A stretch of DNA of 64,000 nucleotides from an uncultured Spirochaetaceae bacterium (lineage in GTDB: Bacteria; Spirochaetota; Spirochaetia; Treponematales; Treponemataceae), in the NCBI GenBank assembly GCA_902766125.1, contig CACXCG010000018.1:19488-83487 (forward strand), written 5' to 3'. The notes below the pieces were generated by a model that saw nothing but the letters and a program-made list of their open reading frames with translations, ran no database searches and had not been told where the DNA came from. Shown here piece after piece: positions 1 through 8,556 of the stretch. Position numbers and translations under genes: made by a program. Position 1 is the first letter of the stretch. Each line of letters opens with the position of its first letter.

Positions 1-2
1 TT

Positions 3-644
3 GAAGGATTCGGACAGTCAGAATCTTCTGTCATTATCGGAAACTTCCCCGGTATGGAACCACGCCCGGGCTCTATGGGAAAACCGGCACCCGGTTACGA
101 TGTAGAAATTGTTCATCCCGACGGAACCCGCTGTGCCCCGCATGAAAACGGAGAAGTTATCATCCACGTAGAAAACGGAAAACCCTTTGGTCTTCTTGCA
201 GGCTATTACAAGAATCCCGAAGAAACAGAAAAAGCATTTGCAGGCGGAGTATACCGCACTAAAGATATTGCATACTATGATGAAGACGGATATCTGTGGT
301 TTGTTGGCCGTAATGATGATGTTATCAAGACAGCAGGTTACCGTGTAAGTCCGTTTGAAGTAGAAAGCATTCTGCAGCAGCATCCCGCAGTTCTGGAATG
401 TGCCGTTACCGGTGTTCCCGACAAGAGACGCGGCAACATTGTTAAAGCAACAATCGTTCTTACTGCAGGTTATGAAGCTACCACAGAACTTGAGCACGAC
501 ATTCAGGATTATGTGCAGAAAAACACCGCCTCTTACAAGCGTCCTAAGGTAATTGAATTTGTAAAAGAATTACCCAAGACAACAAGCGGTAAAATTAAGC
601 GCAACACAATCCGTGACGAAGACGCCAAAAAGGTGTCGCAGTAA
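3..644 (+). CDS. Acyl-CoA synthetase (AMP-forming), C-terminal part
   Basis: The gene enters from the left edge; frame 3 is open from the first codon, so the 5' part is missing and 213 residues are visible. It begins in the adenylate-forming motif EGFGQSE. It continues through the hinge/ADP region ([16 protein letters not shown]) to the C-terminal lid, whose motif KTTSGKIKR carries the lysine needed for adenylation. The family activates a carboxylic acid with ATP and joins it to CoA in the cytoplasm. The GFGQSE variant and the [10 protein letters not shown] stretch look most like medium-chain or acetyl-type synthetases, but substrate cannot be read from this fragment. It converges on copA with a single base between the stop codons. 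Confidence 0.9.
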   Translation, partial: EGFGQSESSVIIGNFPGMEPRPGSMGKPAPGYDVEIVHPDGTRCAPHENGEVIIHVENGKPFGLLAGYYKNPEETEKAFAGGVYRTKDIAYYDEDGYLWFVGRNDDVIKTAGYRVSPFEVESILQQHPAVLECAVTGVPDKRRGNIVKATIVLTAGYEATTELEHDIQDYVQKNTASYKRPKVIEFVKELPKTTSGKIKRNTIRDEDAKKVSQ

Positions 645-645
645 G

Positions 646-849
646 TTACGCCTTAAACGTGTATCCTGCTTTTTGAATTACCTCTGAAAGAATACTGTCA
701 GAAATGTCTTTTGTGCATTTAATGACAACAGATGAAGTGTCATGATTTGCAACAGCCTCTGTGATTCCGTCTACAGCTTCAAGTGCTTCTTTTACGTGAG
801 CCTCGCAGTGAGCACACATCATTCCTTCTACGTGTATTGTTCGTTCCAT
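646..849 (-). CDS. copZ: Nested in-frame copper chaperone (CopZ-like), internal start in copA
   Basis: The last 67 codons of copA form a complete CopZ-like ferredoxin-fold domain with the Cu(I) motif MMCAHC. They begin at an ATG (849-847) preceded by GAGGAG at exactly 6 nt spacing, an excellent Shine-Dalgarno. Internal initiation would release a soluble chaperone from the same reading frame that also makes the full fusion. In many bacteria copZ is a separate gene beside copA, and E. coli makes a short CopA(Z) by frameshifting. Here a nested start would give the same pair of products. The ribosome site and domain are seen; production of the short protein is inferred. Confidence 0.6.
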   Translation of the reverse strand: MERTIHVEGMMCAHCEAHVKEALEAVDGITEAVANHDTSSVVIKCTKDISDSILSEVIQKAGYTFKA

Positions 850-3129
850 ATGTTTCTCCTCTGTCAGATTTTCAATATACACTGATTTTTTCTTTTTGTC
901 ATGCTTGCTGTCATGTATGTTCAGCAGGTTAAGCCGAAGTGCATTGGTCACCACAAAAAAACTGGAAAGACTCATTGCAGCAGCACCAAGCATGGGGCTA
1001 AGGGCAAGTCCCAGTGATTTATACCAGACACCCGCCGCAACAGGAATAAGAATCACATTATATGCAAATGCCCAGAATAAGTTCTGCTTTATGTTACGCA
1101 AAGTCGCACGGCTTAAACGCACCGCAGCTGCAACATCGCTCAGTTTGCTGTTGACCAAAACAACATCTGCAGCATCAATGGCAATGTCGGTACCGGCACC
1201 TATAGCAATACCGGTGTGGGCACGCGTTAACGCAGGCGCATCGTTTATGCCGTCACCGGTCATGGCAACAATTCCATTCTGCATCAGGCGCTTAATGCAT
1301 GCTTCTTTCTGATCAGGAAGCACCTGTGAAAGTACTGTGTCAACGTTAACTGCCTGCGCAACACTTTTTGCGGTGCGTTCATTGTCTCCGGTTAAAAGAA
1401 CAACAGTAATGCCCATGTTCTTAAGCTGACGGATTGCTTCTTTACTGTCCTGCTTTATTGCGTCACTTACGGCAATAAGTCCCTGACACACACCGTTACG
1501 CGAAAATGCAAGCGGCGTTTTTCCTTCTTTGCTGAGTGCTTCTGCTTTTAAAACTAATTCCTGCGGAACAGAACCCGGCTGTGTCTGCATAAACGCAATG
1601 CTTCCTGCGCACACTGTTTCTGATGATGCTTCAAGGCGTGCAGTAACACCGTGTCCCGAAAGCGCAGTAAATTCATTCACTGCAAGCGGAACAATATTTT
1701 TTGAAAGTGCATACGAGACAACTGCCTTAGCCAACGGATGTTCACTTTTTGTTTCAACCGAAAGTACTGTTTCAAGCAAGTCTTTTTCTGACACAGATGA
1801 AGCAGGAATAACATCGGTAACAGAGGGCTTTCCTTCCGTCACAGTTCCTGTTTTATCCAGCGCAATAATCTGAGTGCGTCCCGTAAGTTCTATGCTTTCT
1901 GCAGTCTTAAAGAGGATTCCGCTTTTTGCCCCTACCCCGTTTGAAACCATAATGGCAACAGGAGTCGCAAGCCCTAGTGCACACGGACAGCTTATAACCA
2001 GAACTGCAATTGCACGCGAAAGGGAAAATGCTGTCGTCTCTCCAAAGAAAAGCCACAAGAGGCAGGTACACAATGCAATGACCATTACCGCAGGAACAAA
2101 CACAGCACTTACCTTGTCTGCAATTTTTGCAACCGGAGCTTTTGTATTTGCCGCATCGCTTACCAGTTTAATTATCTGTGAAAGAGTTGTATCGTTTCCT
2201 ACACGCGTTGCACGGCAGGTCAAAAAACCAGACTGATTTATTGTCGCAGCGCTCACCGAACTTCCGCACACTTTATCTACGGGAATGCTTTCTCCGGTAA
2301 GAGCACTTTCATCTACCGCAGACTGACCTTCTATAACCACTCCGTCAACGGGAACTGTCTGTCCGGGACGAACAACAAACACATCATCAACACGAACTTC
2401 TTCAAGAGGAACCGTCACTTCTTTTCCGTCACGAATTACCACCGCGGTCTTAGGAGCAAGCTGCATCAGTGCTTTAAGTGCATCTGTTGTCTTTCCCTTT
2501 GAAAGAGATTCAAGCAGTTTGCCAACTGTAATAAGCGTTACAATCATGGCAGCACTTTCAAAGTACAGGTTGTGTATGTCTTTCGTGGTAATCAGAAGCA
2601 CAAGGCTGTAGGCAAACGAAACACCGGAACCCAGTGCAACAAGCGTGTCCATGTTTGGAGAAAGTTTACACAGCGCTTTTGTTCCGCTTATAAAAAATTT
2701 TCTATTTATGAACATGACAACTGCACTCAGCACAGCCTGAATAATTCCCAACACAAGATGCTTGTGAGACAAAAAAGACGGAAGCGGCCAGTTCCACATA
2801 ACATGCCCCATGCTTACATACATAAGGACAAGTAAAAAACAGACCGAAAGAACAAGACGCCGTAACAGTTTAGGACTTTCTGTGTCAGCCAGTAAATCCT
2901 GTTTGTCTTCATCTTCGGAAAGTACACGGGCATCGTATCCGGCATTACGGACAGCATTTATAATTTCATTTTCAGAAGCAGAACCGGTAACTCCCATGGA
3001 ATTGGTAAGCAGGTTCACTGCACACGAACTTACTCCAGAAACAGAAGAAACCGCTTTTTCTACACGCGCCTGACATGCGGCGCAGGACATACCGGTCACC
3101 GAATAGGTTGTAACTGATGTGTTAGCCAT
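646..3129 (-). CDS. copA: Cu(I)-translocating P-type ATPase with a fused C-terminal copper chaperone domain
   Basis: P1B-type ATPase of 827 residues that exports Cu(I) across the inner membrane. An N-terminal heavy-metal domain has CAAC at about residues 16-19. TGES lies near 278, the membrane CPC ion site at 381-383, the phosphorylation motif DKTGT at 425-429, SEHP near 462 and GDGINDAP near 625. YN and MSLSS in the last helices are the copper-class signature. Unusually, a second heavy-metal domain (MMCAHC, near residues 769-775) follows the last helix after a lysine-rich linker. I chose the ATG at 3129 because GGAG lies 7 nt upstream; a GTG four codons earlier overlaps that site. The C-terminal domain also has its own start signals (nested copZ). 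It converges on the acyl-CoA synthetase. Confidence 0.95.
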   Translation of the reverse strand: MANTSVTTYSVTGMSCAACQARVEKAVSSVSGVSSCAVNLLTNSMGVTGSASENEIINAVRNAGYDARVLSEDEDKQDLLADTESPKLLRRLVLSVCFLLVLMYVSMGHVMWNWPLPSFLSHKHLVLGIIQAVLSAVVMFINRKFFISGTKALCKLSPNMDTLVALGSGVSFAYSLVLLITTKDIHNLYFESAAMIVTLITVGKLLESLSKGKTTDALKALMQLAPKTAVVIRDGKEVTVPLEEVRVDDVFVVRPGQTVPVDGVVIEGQSAVDESALTGESIPVDKVCGSSVSAATINQSGFLTCRATRVGNDTTLSQIIKLVSDAANTKAPVAKIADKVSAVFVPAVMVIALCTCLLWLFFGETTAFSLSRAIAVLVISCPCALGLATPVAIMVSNGVGAKSGILFKTAESIELTGRTQIIALDKTGTVTEGKPSVTDVIPASSVSEKDLLETVLSVETKSEHPLAKAVVSYALSKNIVPLAVNEFTALSGHGVTARLEASSETVCAGSIAFMQTQPGSVPQELVLKAEALSKEGKTPLAFSRNGVCQGLIAVSDAIKQDSKEAIRQLKNMGITVVLLTGDNERTAKSVAQAVNVDTVLSQVLPDQKEACIKRLMQNGIVAMTGDGINDAPALTRAHTGIAIGAGTDIAIDAADVVLVNSKLSDVAAAVRLSRATLRNIKQNLFWAFAYNVILIPVAAGVWYKSLGLALSPMLGAAAMSLSSFFVVTNALRLNLLNIHDSKHDKKKKSVYIENLTEEKHMERTIHVEGMMCAHCEAHVKEALEAVDGITEAVANHDTSSVVIKCTKDISDSILSEVIQKAGYTFKA
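856..861 (-). promoter_or_regulatory. Shine-Dalgarno inside copA for nested copZ
   Basis: GAGGAG on the minus strand, 6 nt before the internal ATG at 849. It sits in the codons for the polar linker between the last membrane helix and the C-terminal copper domain, where the protein sequence is unlikely to be constrained. Confidence 0.6.
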
Positions 3130-3180
3130 AGACAACTCCACATGAGAATATACTGATTTTTTTAATGAAAGACAACCGCA

Positions 3181-4833
3181 CTAAGAAAGTTTTACCATCT
3201 GAGTATATGCAGAACGGAATGCTTCTTTTGCATTGATGAATGACTGAATGATTTTCGGGTCAAACTGAGTTCCGCTTGACGCAACAATAATATCAAAGGC
3301 TTCATCAAAACTTGCAGCCGACTGGAACGGTCTGTTGGTTGAAACCAGATCAAATACCGTTGAAACAGAAACAACGCGTGCCGCAAGCGGAATTGATTCT
3401 CCGCGAAGACCGCTTAAATATCCGCTGCCATCCCACCATTCGTGATGATACAGAGCAACATCTTTTGCTATCTGATAATACAGATCGTCACCGGTAACCA
3501 TCATACGGTCAATCATCTGTGCACCCAACGAAACATGAGATTTTACAGCTTCGTATTCATGAGGAGTTAGCTGATCCGGTTTTTTAAGGATTTCTTCTGA
3601 CACAAAGAATTTTCCAACGTCATGCAGGGGAGCTACCTGAACAAGTTTTTCCATATAATCATCAGTAAGTTCATCTGCATACACACCATCCTCTTTCATC
3701 TGACGCAGCAAAAGGAGCGTGTAATTACTTGAACGGCGCATGTGTTCTCCGGAGTTTTCATCGTGTTCATGCAAAAACTGAATGATACCTGAAACTGCCT
3801 TAGACCTCATGTCATCAACCAGAGAACGGACATTTGCAACATCACGCTGCAGTTTGTTGTTTGATGCGGACAGCTTAAGGTTAGCGTTGTGATACTGTGT
3901 CACATCGTGCAGACGAAGTACATAGCCATAGGTCTGGTTTCTGTGCATAATGTCAGAAACAAACGGCTCATATACATTCCAGTTTACATATACGTAGCGG
4001 ATATCATCATGCGTAACCTTGTTTACGTGATCAAGATAAATCTGTTCAAGCAGATGAGGAAGCGGTGCAAAATACGGAGGATTAAGTGCAGGCGTACACT
4101 CTTCAAACAGACTGCAGCCACCCTTATTTACACGGACAACATTTTCTTCCATATCGAGAACAAAAACAGGATCTTCAAGAGAGTCAACTACAGACTGATA
4201 GGCAATGTCTGAAAAAGGCACAAAATGATCACGCATAGAAAACACGGTGATTGCAATCTGAGCTAAAGCAAGAAGTACGTTTGCAACACACCAGGGATTG
4301 CGACCATAGAAAACCCACAGGTGAATAAAAAGCACAATCTGGGGAATGAACATGAGTACAAACAGAAGCTTTGCATTTTTACGCGCAGAAGGAATTTTTT
4401 CACGCTTCAGTTTATACCGCAATACCAGACAGTCAGCAATAAGAAAAACAGAGTTCAAGACTGCACAGACAATGAATACAACATACGGTGTTTCAAGGTT
4501 AAACAGAATAATGATAACGGTCTGAATGAGTAAAAAAAGAGAAAGACAAATTACTGCCCATTTAGGAACTTCGACAGAAAACTCTGATGCAAGTACAAAA
4601 ACGGAAAGGAACAAAATGGCCAGACCGCCAAAATACTGAAGCACAGAACCGGGAGCATAGGCACCAAATTCATCATATATAACGGAGAGGGTGTATCCTA
4701 CCTGAAACAGAAGGACGGAAAAAAAAGCAAAAGAAAGATTACGCTGTTCTCTTCCTGAGCGTTGCAAAAACAAAATTGCAAGACAGGACAGCGACACTAT
4801 GATCGCAAAGCCACAGGATATACTGTCTAACAT
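3181..4833 (-). CDS. Membrane sensor HD-GYP protein (c-di-GMP phosphodiesterase)
   Basis: A 550-residue protein with about seven N-terminal membrane segments (residues 1-215, like the 7TM histidine-kinase input module). A PAS-like region follows (about 220-310), then a short helical linker and an HD-GYP domain (about 350-545). Visible catalytic features are HEHDENSGEH, the HD pair in LHDVGKF, HHEWWDGSGYL and IPLAARVVSV. The GYP tripeptide reads GYL here, a common tolerated variant. The family hydrolyses c-di-GMP to pGpG or GMP using a di- or tri-iron site. It has its own promoter and AGAGGT before the ATG, and it is not in an operon with the mal genes. Signal sensed by the membrane part is unknown. 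Confidence 0.88.
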   Translation of the reverse strand: MLDSISCGFAIIVSLSCLAILFLQRSGREQRNLSFAFFSVLLFQVGYTLSVIYDEFGAYAPGSVLQYFGGLAILFLSVFVLASEFSVEVPKWAVICLSLFLLIQTVIIILFNLETPYVVFIVCAVLNSVFLIADCLVLRYKLKREKIPSARKNAKLLFVLMFIPQIVLFIHLWVFYGRNPWCVANVLLALAQIAITVFSMRDHFVPFSDIAYQSVVDSLEDPVFVLDMEENVVRVNKGGCSLFEECTPALNPPYFAPLPHLLEQIYLDHVNKVTHDDIRYVYVNWNVYEPFVSDIMHRNQTYGYVLRLHDVTQYHNANLKLSASNNKLQRDVANVRSLVDDMRSKAVSGIIQFLHEHDENSGEHMRRSSNYTLLLLRQMKEDGVYADELTDDYMEKLVQVAPLHDVGKFFVSEEILKKPDQLTPHEYEAVKSHVSLGAQMIDRMMVTGDDLYYQIAKDVALYHHEWWDGSGYLSGLRGESIPLAARVVSVSTVFDLVSTNRPFQSAASFDEAFDIIVASSGTQFDPKIIQSFINAKEAFRSAYTQMVKLS

Positions 4834-4850
4834 TTTTAACCTCTTATTCT

Positions 4851-4879
4851 ATTATAAGGGGGTTTTCGCGGTTTGTCTA
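4851..4879 (-). promoter_or_regulatory. Promoter of HD-GYP gene
   Basis: Minus strand: -35 TAGACA (4879-4874), 17-nt spacer, -10 TATAAT (4856-4851). The leader of about 12 nt contains AGAGGT before the ATG at 4833. Confidence 0.7.
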
Positions 4880-4880
4880 T

Positions 4881-4910
4881 AAAAAAACTGGCAGGAAATC
4901 CCCACCAGTT
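4881..4910 (-). terminator. Intrinsic terminator of the mal operon
   Basis: On the minus strand a 10-bp stem (AACTGG...CCAGTT extended by two wobble and two GC pairs) with a 5-nt loop is followed by seven U. It lies about 140 nt after the malG stop, so the operon mRNA would have a long 3' UTR holding two further perfect hairpins. Confidence 0.75.
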
Positions 4911-4992
4911 AAGTAGAAAAAAACTCACCTATCGTATATAGTAAGAATCTGACGCGACGTCCCTGTCGCTCCTTTCCTTAGCATTGCAACCC

Positions 4993-5021
4993 ACCGGAAC
5001 TTTGCGGAGCAAAGTTCCGGT
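4993..5021. repeat. Perfect palindrome, 13-bp arms, 3-nt loop
   Basis: Arms ACCGGAACTTTGC and GCAAAGTTCCGGT separated by GGA. There is no U tract on either side, so it is not a normal terminator. It lies in the 3' UTR of malG, directly next to a second, larger palindrome. Confidence 0.85.
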
Positions 5022-5022
5022 T

Positions 5023-5063
5023 AGGTGTAAAAGAATAAAACTTCGTTTTATTCTTTTACACCT
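5023..5063. repeat. Perfect palindrome, 19-bp arms, 3-nt loop, formed from the end of malG
   Basis: Two perfectly complementary 19-nt arms are separated by TTC. One arm contains the last four codons and stop of malG; the other is its exact inverted copy just downstream. It looks like a gene end that was copied back on itself. On the RNA it would form a very stable hairpin that covers the stop codon. Confidence 0.85.
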
Positions 5064-5893
5064 GCTGCCCCCATGCTCATCATCATTGCTTTTTGAGTAA
5101 AGATGAAGAAGATGGCAAACGGGATGGCAATAATAAGCGAACCTGCTGCAAAGTTTGTAAACTCATTCTTTTTGTCGGTAACGAACGAGAACAAGCCCAG
5201 TGCAAGTGTCTGCTTTTCGGTTGAGCGCAATACCATCTTGGGGAAGATAAAGTCCATCCACGGTCCGGTAAAGCTTGAAATGCCCAGGAATGTAATGATC
5301 GGTTTTGTTATGGGCAGAATAATGGTCGTATAAATTCTGAAGTGACTTGCACCGTCAATGCGGGCAGCTTCGTCCAGACTCTTACTGACCGTATCCATAT
5401 AGCTCTTAACCATCCAGGTATTGTACGGAATGTTACCGGCTACATAGACCAGAACCAGTCCCCACAGTGTATCCAGTCCTCCAATACGAAGCAGAATAAC
5501 ATAGATTGCAATCATGCCAACGAATGACGGGAACACCTGCAGAACCAGAAGGCTCATCAGCATGGATTTTTTGAACACAAACTTAAAGCGGCTGAACACG
5601 TATGCACTGAGTGAAGAAATAATAATCGTCAGTACAGAAGTCCAGATTGCAATAATGAAGGTGTTCTTAAACCATTTCCAGTATGCAGTCTTCGTAAACA
5701 GATACTGAAAGTGTTCAAACGTAATGCCTCTGCCAAAGGGCATAATGGCAAGGTCTGCAATGCTGTTTCCCGGAGAGAAAGCAGCACTGACCGTGTACAC
5801 CAGCGGATAGAACACAAAGAAAGAGATAAGAATGAATATAAGGTAGATAACACCCTTGTTGATAGCTTCTACTGCATGATAATTCTTTTTCAT
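5048..5893 (-). CDS. malG: Maltose/maltodextrin ABC transporter permease MalG
   Basis: Binding-protein-dependent sugar permease of 281 residues with six predicted membrane segments. The cytoplasmic EAA loop (EAARIDGASHFRIY, about residues 178-191) docks onto the ATPase. It pairs with MalF in the inner membrane to move maltodextrins. Its ATG overlaps the malF stop by four bases (ATGA), so translation is coupled. No ATPase gene is in the operon; as in many spirochaetes and Firmicutes, a shared MsmK/UgpC-type ATPase encoded elsewhere is likely. The last codons form one arm of a 19-bp palindrome. Confidence 0.92.
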   Translation of the reverse strand: MKKNYHAVEAINKGVIYLIFILISFFVFYPLVYTVSAAFSPGNSIADLAIMPFGRGITFEHFQYLFTKTAYWKWFKNTFIIAIWTSVLTIIISSLSAYVFSRFKFVFKKSMLMSLLVLQVFPSFVGMIAIYVILLRIGGLDTLWGLVLVYVAGNIPYNTWMVKSYMDTVSKSLDEAARIDGASHFRIYTTIILPITKPIITFLGISSFTGPWMDFIFPKMVLRSTEKQTLALGLFSFVTDKKNEFTNFAAGSLIIAIPFAIFFIFTQKAMMMSMGAAGVKE

Positions 5894-7212
5894 ACTTCAC
5901 CTTCCTTGAATGCTTTTGTCTGGCGGAACTGGAAAATTGCAAACGGAGCAAGAACAACAAAGATAAGAACTGCAATAACAGAAGCATAGTTGTACTTAAG
6001 CAGCGTAATGGTAATTTTGTAAATCCACGTAACCAGAATATCGGTACCACCGGCAAGTGTCGTCGTAGAATCGGCAACCGTCGGATTTCCTCCCGTAAGG
6101 AAGAAGATAATTCCAAAGTTGTTGATGTTATGCGTAAAGCTCATGATGATAAGCGGCATAGTCTGATACAGAACAAGCGGCAGTGTAATATGGCGCATGA
6201 CCTGACTGTTGGTTGCACCGTCAATCTTTGCGGCTTCAAACAAGTCGGCAGGAATAGCAGTCATAGTTCCCATGGTAAGCATCATGAAGTATCCGAAGCC
6301 AGACCACAGGTTGATAACAATACACATTATCTGAGCAAGGGTTGCATTACCCAGCCACGGAATGGTTGCATCGTTACCCAGTAAACCGATTGCCCTGAGC
6401 GTTTGATTTATAGTTCCGAATGTACCGTTAAGCAGATTCTTCCATACCAGCATGGTAATAACAGCAGGAACTGCATACGGCAGAATAAAGATAAAGCGGA
6501 ATACCGGTGCAAATTTAATTTTACTGTTGTGCAGCTGAACTGCAACAATAAGTCCGCCAAAGTAGCAGGTTACCGTTGAGAACACTGCCCAGATTAAAGT
6601 CCACAGAGCAATGCGTCCAAAACCAATAGACCAGTTTGAACCGCTTCCCATCAATTCTTTGAAAGTCTGCAATCCAACCCAGTCAACAGTGTTGTTCGGC
6701 GGAATATGATTAGGTGCTGAATAGTTTGTAAATGCAACACAGATACTGAATACCAGCGGCACTACAACAAATACCAGCAGCATGATTACACAGGGAGCAA
6801 GACCTGCAAGCGGGAACGCACGGCCAGTTACTTCTTCAACAGAAGCTTTCTGAGACTTAAAGCGTCCGGTACGGCAATAGTCAGAATAAGACTTTTGTGC
6901 AGAACGTACAGAAATAATATACAGCGCAACAAAAATAGCAATGATTGCCAGCACAATAATACCGTCAATCAGCATGAAAATAGAATTGTCGCGCATTTTT
7001 ACAGGAACATCCGGCTGCGGAGAACCGAGCGTTACCAGCTGAATAAGTTTTCGGACAGTCACCGGAGACAGAACAAGGAACACCAGTTCTACAAATGCAA
7101 ACAATGCACCCTTAAGGTATTCCTTCAGACAGAGAATATGTGACAGTCCCATAAAAGCACAGGCTAAGCCCGTTACTTTCTTTTTTGAACTTCCATCGGT
7201 TTCCAACCGCAT
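5890..7212 (-). CDS. malF: Maltose/maltodextrin ABC transporter permease MalF
   Basis: Permease of 440 residues. It has an extra N-terminal membrane portion (about residues 10-110) before the conserved transport domain, as in the long MalF proteins. The EAA loop reads EAAKIDGATNSQVMRHI (about 345-361). I start it at the ATG at 7212, which has GAGGAG seven bases upstream. A longer frame begins with TTG at 7284 inside the malE-malF hairpin and is unlikely to be used. It overlaps malG by four bases. Confidence 0.92.
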   Translation of the reverse strand: MRLETDGSSKKKVTGLACAFMGLSHILCLKEYLKGALFAFVELVFLVLSPVTVRKLIQLVTLGSPQPDVPVKMRDNSIFMLIDGIIVLAIIAIFVALYIISVRSAQKSYSDYCRTGRFKSQKASVEEVTGRAFPLAGLAPCVIMLLVFVVVPLVFSICVAFTNYSAPNHIPPNNTVDWVGLQTFKELMGSGSNWSIGFGRIALWTLIWAVFSTVTCYFGGLIVAVQLHNSKIKFAPVFRFIFILPYAVPAVITMLVWKNLLNGTFGTINQTLRAIGLLGNDATIPWLGNATLAQIMCIVINLWSGFGYFMMLTMGTMTAIPADLFEAAKIDGATNSQVMRHITLPLVLYQTMPLIIMSFTHNINNFGIIFFLTGGNPTVADSTTTLAGGTDILVTWIYKITITLLKYNYASVIAVLIFVVLAPFAIFQFRQTKAFKEGEV

Positions 7213-7247
7213 AGATGACTCCTCTTGTTTAGCGTGTAGAAAAAGAA

Positions 7248-7280
7248 GCGGACAGGCTGTTTGCAAAAGGGCCTGTCCGC
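7248..7280 (-). terminator. Intra-operon hairpin between malE and malF
   Basis: Minus strand stem GCGGACAGGC/GCCTGTCCGC (10 perfect bp) with a 13-nt loop, followed by a loosely U-rich run. Such hairpins after binding-protein genes usually stabilise the upstream message or partly terminate, so that the binding protein is made in excess over the permeases. Which of the two happens here is inferred. Confidence 0.7.
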
Positions 7281-7307
7281 CCAACAGGATTAAGTTGTTA
7301 CGGCAAA

Positions 7308-8525
7308 TTACTTGCCAAGAATTGCGGCGTTACAAGCGTCCATTTCTTTCTGGGCGTCTGCACCGTCCCAAATGTTCTTAGATGCGTTACCCATTGCTTC
7401 CCAGAATGATCCCATTTCAGGAATTGAAGGCATGGGGAATGCATAGTCCAGCTGAGTCAGGAAGCCAGGCATATACTTGCTGCTAACTTCAACGTTAACA
7501 GAAGGCATAGCACCAGTCAGATCAAAGCGGAGTTTCTGCATTTCGGGGCTGATAAGGAACTTAGCAAAATCAGCTGCTTCTTCGGGGTGATCTGAGTATG
7601 CACTTACGAACATAGCGCGTGTACCGCTGAATGATGCAGCAGGTTTTGATTCACCAGGCAGAGAAGGAATTGCAGCAACACCGAAGTTGATTCCTGCGTT
7701 TTCAAAGTTAACAACGTTCCACAGACCGGTGATGTGCATTGCTGCGTTACCAGACTGGAATGCTCCGTCACAAACAGAAGTTCCCAGGTCAGCTGCAGGT
7801 ACGTTCAGTGCAGTGCGCAGTTTCTGGAATTCTTTCATACCGGCAATTGCATCTGCGTTGTTAAGGCAAGTATTTGTTGTATCTGTACCAGAAGCACCAA
7901 AGAGGCGGTTTCCGTTACCAGTTGTAAAGAGGATTGTGTAGTAAGCGTTACCAACATCCATTACGAAGCCGTTCTTTCCAGGGTTAGCAGCGTTGAATTT
8001 CTTTACCCATGCAATAAGGTCATCCCATGTTTTGGGAACATCAGATTCGCTGATAAGATCCTTATTGTAGAAAAGAGCATATGTTTCTGCAGAAACAGGG
8101 TATCCGTACATTGTTCCGTTGTAAGTAAGAGCTGTAGAACATGCACCAAGAACCTGGCTCTTTACATTTGCTGCATCTACGGTCGGAAGAACATGGCCGC
8201 TAGAAACCAGTTCGCCCAGTTTGTCATGGGGAGCTGCAAACAGATCAGGACCTACTCCAGCAGGACCGTCAAGCGCAATCTGTCCAGAAGAATCGCCCAG
8301 TTCTACGTTTACGAATTTAATCGTTACGTTGGGGTTTTTTGCAGTGTAAGCTGCGCCAGCCTGTTTGATGAACTCATCAGGACCGCTCAAAGATTCCCAA
8401 ACTGTCAGAGTAACAGCTTCTTTCTTTGATGAACCTTTGTCCTTTCCATTACAACCAACAACGGCTGCACCGAGCATAAGTGTAGCTGCAATAATTGCAC
8501 CACCCTTGAGCACTTTCTTATTCAT
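7308..8525 (-). CDS. malE: Maltose/maltodextrin-binding lipoprotein MalE
   Basis: Extracytoplasmic solute-binding protein of 405 residues. It has a lipoprotein signal peptide with the cleavage cysteine at residue 25 (AAVVGC), so it is membrane anchored rather than free. The mature part has the MalE-type fold; the stretch GPDLFAAPHDKLGELVSSG matches the family region with the conserved HD. It delivers maltose or maltodextrins to MalFG. AGGAGG precedes the ATG. It lies 31 nt after lacI on the same strand, and a stable hairpin separates it from malF. Confidence 0.92.
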   Translation of the reverse strand: MNKKVLKGGAIIAATLMLGAAVVGCNGKDKGSSKKEAVTLTVWESLSGPDEFIKQAGAAYTAKNPNVTIKFVNVELGDSSGQIALDGPAGVGPDLFAAPHDKLGELVSSGHVLPTVDAANVKSQVLGACSTALTYNGTMYGYPVSAETYALFYNKDLISESDVPKTWDDLIAWVKKFNAANPGKNGFVMDVGNAYYTILFTTGNGNRLFGASGTDTTNTCLNNADAIAGMKEFQKLRTALNVPAADLGTSVCDGAFQSGNAAMHITGLWNVVNFENAGINFGVAAIPSLPGESKPAASFSGTRAMFVSAYSDHPEEAADFAKFLISPEMQKLRFDLTGAMPSVNVEVSSKYMPGFLTQLDYAFPMPSIPEMGSFWEAMGNASKNIWDGADAQKEMDACNAAILGK

Positions 8526-8556
8526 ATTTTCCTCCTGTATGAATAATCACCTTGTT

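Noticed and set aside
18..497. 159-codon open frame on the minus strand
   Set aside because: It lies opposite the acyl-CoA synthetase fragment, whose motifs are clear, and its protein is compositionally odd with no start signals.
7210..7284. Longer malF start at a TTG
   Set aside because: It would begin within the malE-malF hairpin; the ATG at 7212 has an ideal GAGGAG.
7734..8429. 231-codon open frame on the plus strand inside malE
   Set aside because: Cysteine-rich shadow of malE in the antisense direction with no ribosome site.
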